From assembly GCA_045430305.1 (NCBI GenBank), contig JAILXW010000003.1, forward strand, positions 620,001 through 684,000: a stretch of 64,000 bases of DNA, given 5' to 3'. Shown here piece by piece: positions 63,809 to 64,000 of the stretch; within the stretch, counting starts at the first letter, position 1, and each line of letters opens with the position of its first letter. The DNA comes from Agarilytica sp045430305 (GTDB taxonomy: Bacteria; Pseudomonadota; Gammaproteobacteria; Pseudomonadales; Cellvibrionaceae). Position numbers and translations under genes: made by a program. The notes beneath the pieces are model-generated. The model was not told the DNA's origin and searched no databases. It worked only from the letters and a program-made list of their open reading frames with translations.

Positions 63809-64000
63809 CTATGCGGTCTCATTTCGCTGTTCGAGCGCGAGGTGTTTGGCTTGTTTAAAGTCGACTTTGCCAGTGCCAAGTAAGGGTAGGGCGTCTACGC
63901 GTAGAATTTGGCTAGGTATCATTAAAGCATTGTGCTTTTGTGTAATCATAGTCTTTTTAATTTCGGCTAGTGTAATGTCGCGTTCACATAGAAGAATAAT
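63809..64000 (-). CDS. AMP-dependent synthetase/acyl-ACP synthetase, C-terminal end (runs off the window)
   Basis: 63 C-terminal codons and a TAG stop at 63809. The readable end contains an ANL-superfamily C-terminal subdomain: MIPSQILRVDALPLLGTGKVDFKQ, with the catalytic Lys region GTGKVD. It resembles the synthetase end of Aas-type acyl-ACP synthetases. One base or less separates it from the folK-like start, so they are probably co-transcribed. Confidence 0.7.
   Translation of the reverse strand: MILLCERDITLAEIKKTMITQKHNALMIPSQILRVDALPLLGTGKVDFKQAKHLALEQRNETA

Overview
The window is a continuous piece of a Gram-negative gammaproteobacterial chromosome. Gene content and order from about 32 to 61 kb follow the Pseudomonas pattern (hemW, rdgB, metW, metX, yggT, proC, yggS, then pilT, pilU, ruvX, algH, tonB, gshB, pilGHIJK, chpABC). 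Moderate base composition and the accessory genes suggest a marine Cellvibrionales-type bacterium (Teredinibacter/Saccharophagus-like); that placement is inference.

Left end (1-10.6 kb): the N-terminal half of recG and an SDR gene lead into a nitric-oxide signalling cluster. It holds an H-NOX haem sensor and a soluble histidine kinase, transcribed divergently from two response regulators: one with a degenerate HD-GYP domain (HnoD-like) and one sigma-54 activator (HnoC-like). Immediately downstream lie repeated GTATC motifs, a -24/-12 type promoter and a four-gene operon. The operon encodes a small secreted subunit, a PapD-like periplasmic protein, a lipoprotein secretin, and a large secreted protein that fuses the subunit domain to a LruC/DUF4842-type domain. 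The layout mimics a CFA/I-type chaperone-usher operon with a secretin in place of the usher. I know of no described system of this composition, and it is the most interesting part of the window.

Middle left (10.6-19.7 kb): a cytochrome P450, then about ten small accessory genes all on the minus strand (RRM protein, GNAT, cold-shock protein, zinc ribbon, GFA, DUF4166, pseudouridine synthase, DUF2164, SnoaL-like, lipoproteins and membrane proteins). One good and one or two weaker attC-like sites suggest a gene-cassette array without an integrase in view.

Middle (19.7-34.7 kb): ubiD, rho, trxA and ppk1 on the minus strand. Then comes a plus-strand TVP38 / FAD-disulfide oxidoreductase / ArsM-type arsenite methyltransferase group, an outer-membrane protein, a hybrid histidine kinase, hemW and a UbiA-family prenyltransferase.

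Right half (34.7-64 kb): methionine and proline housekeeping genes, the twitching-motility ATPases PilT and PilU, the complete Pil-Chp chemosensory cluster with a 2070-residue ChpA, then hslO, hslR, yrfG, nudE, cysQ, folM, folK and the C-terminal end of an AMP-dependent synthetase. No tRNA, rRNA, CRISPR array or transposase was seen.
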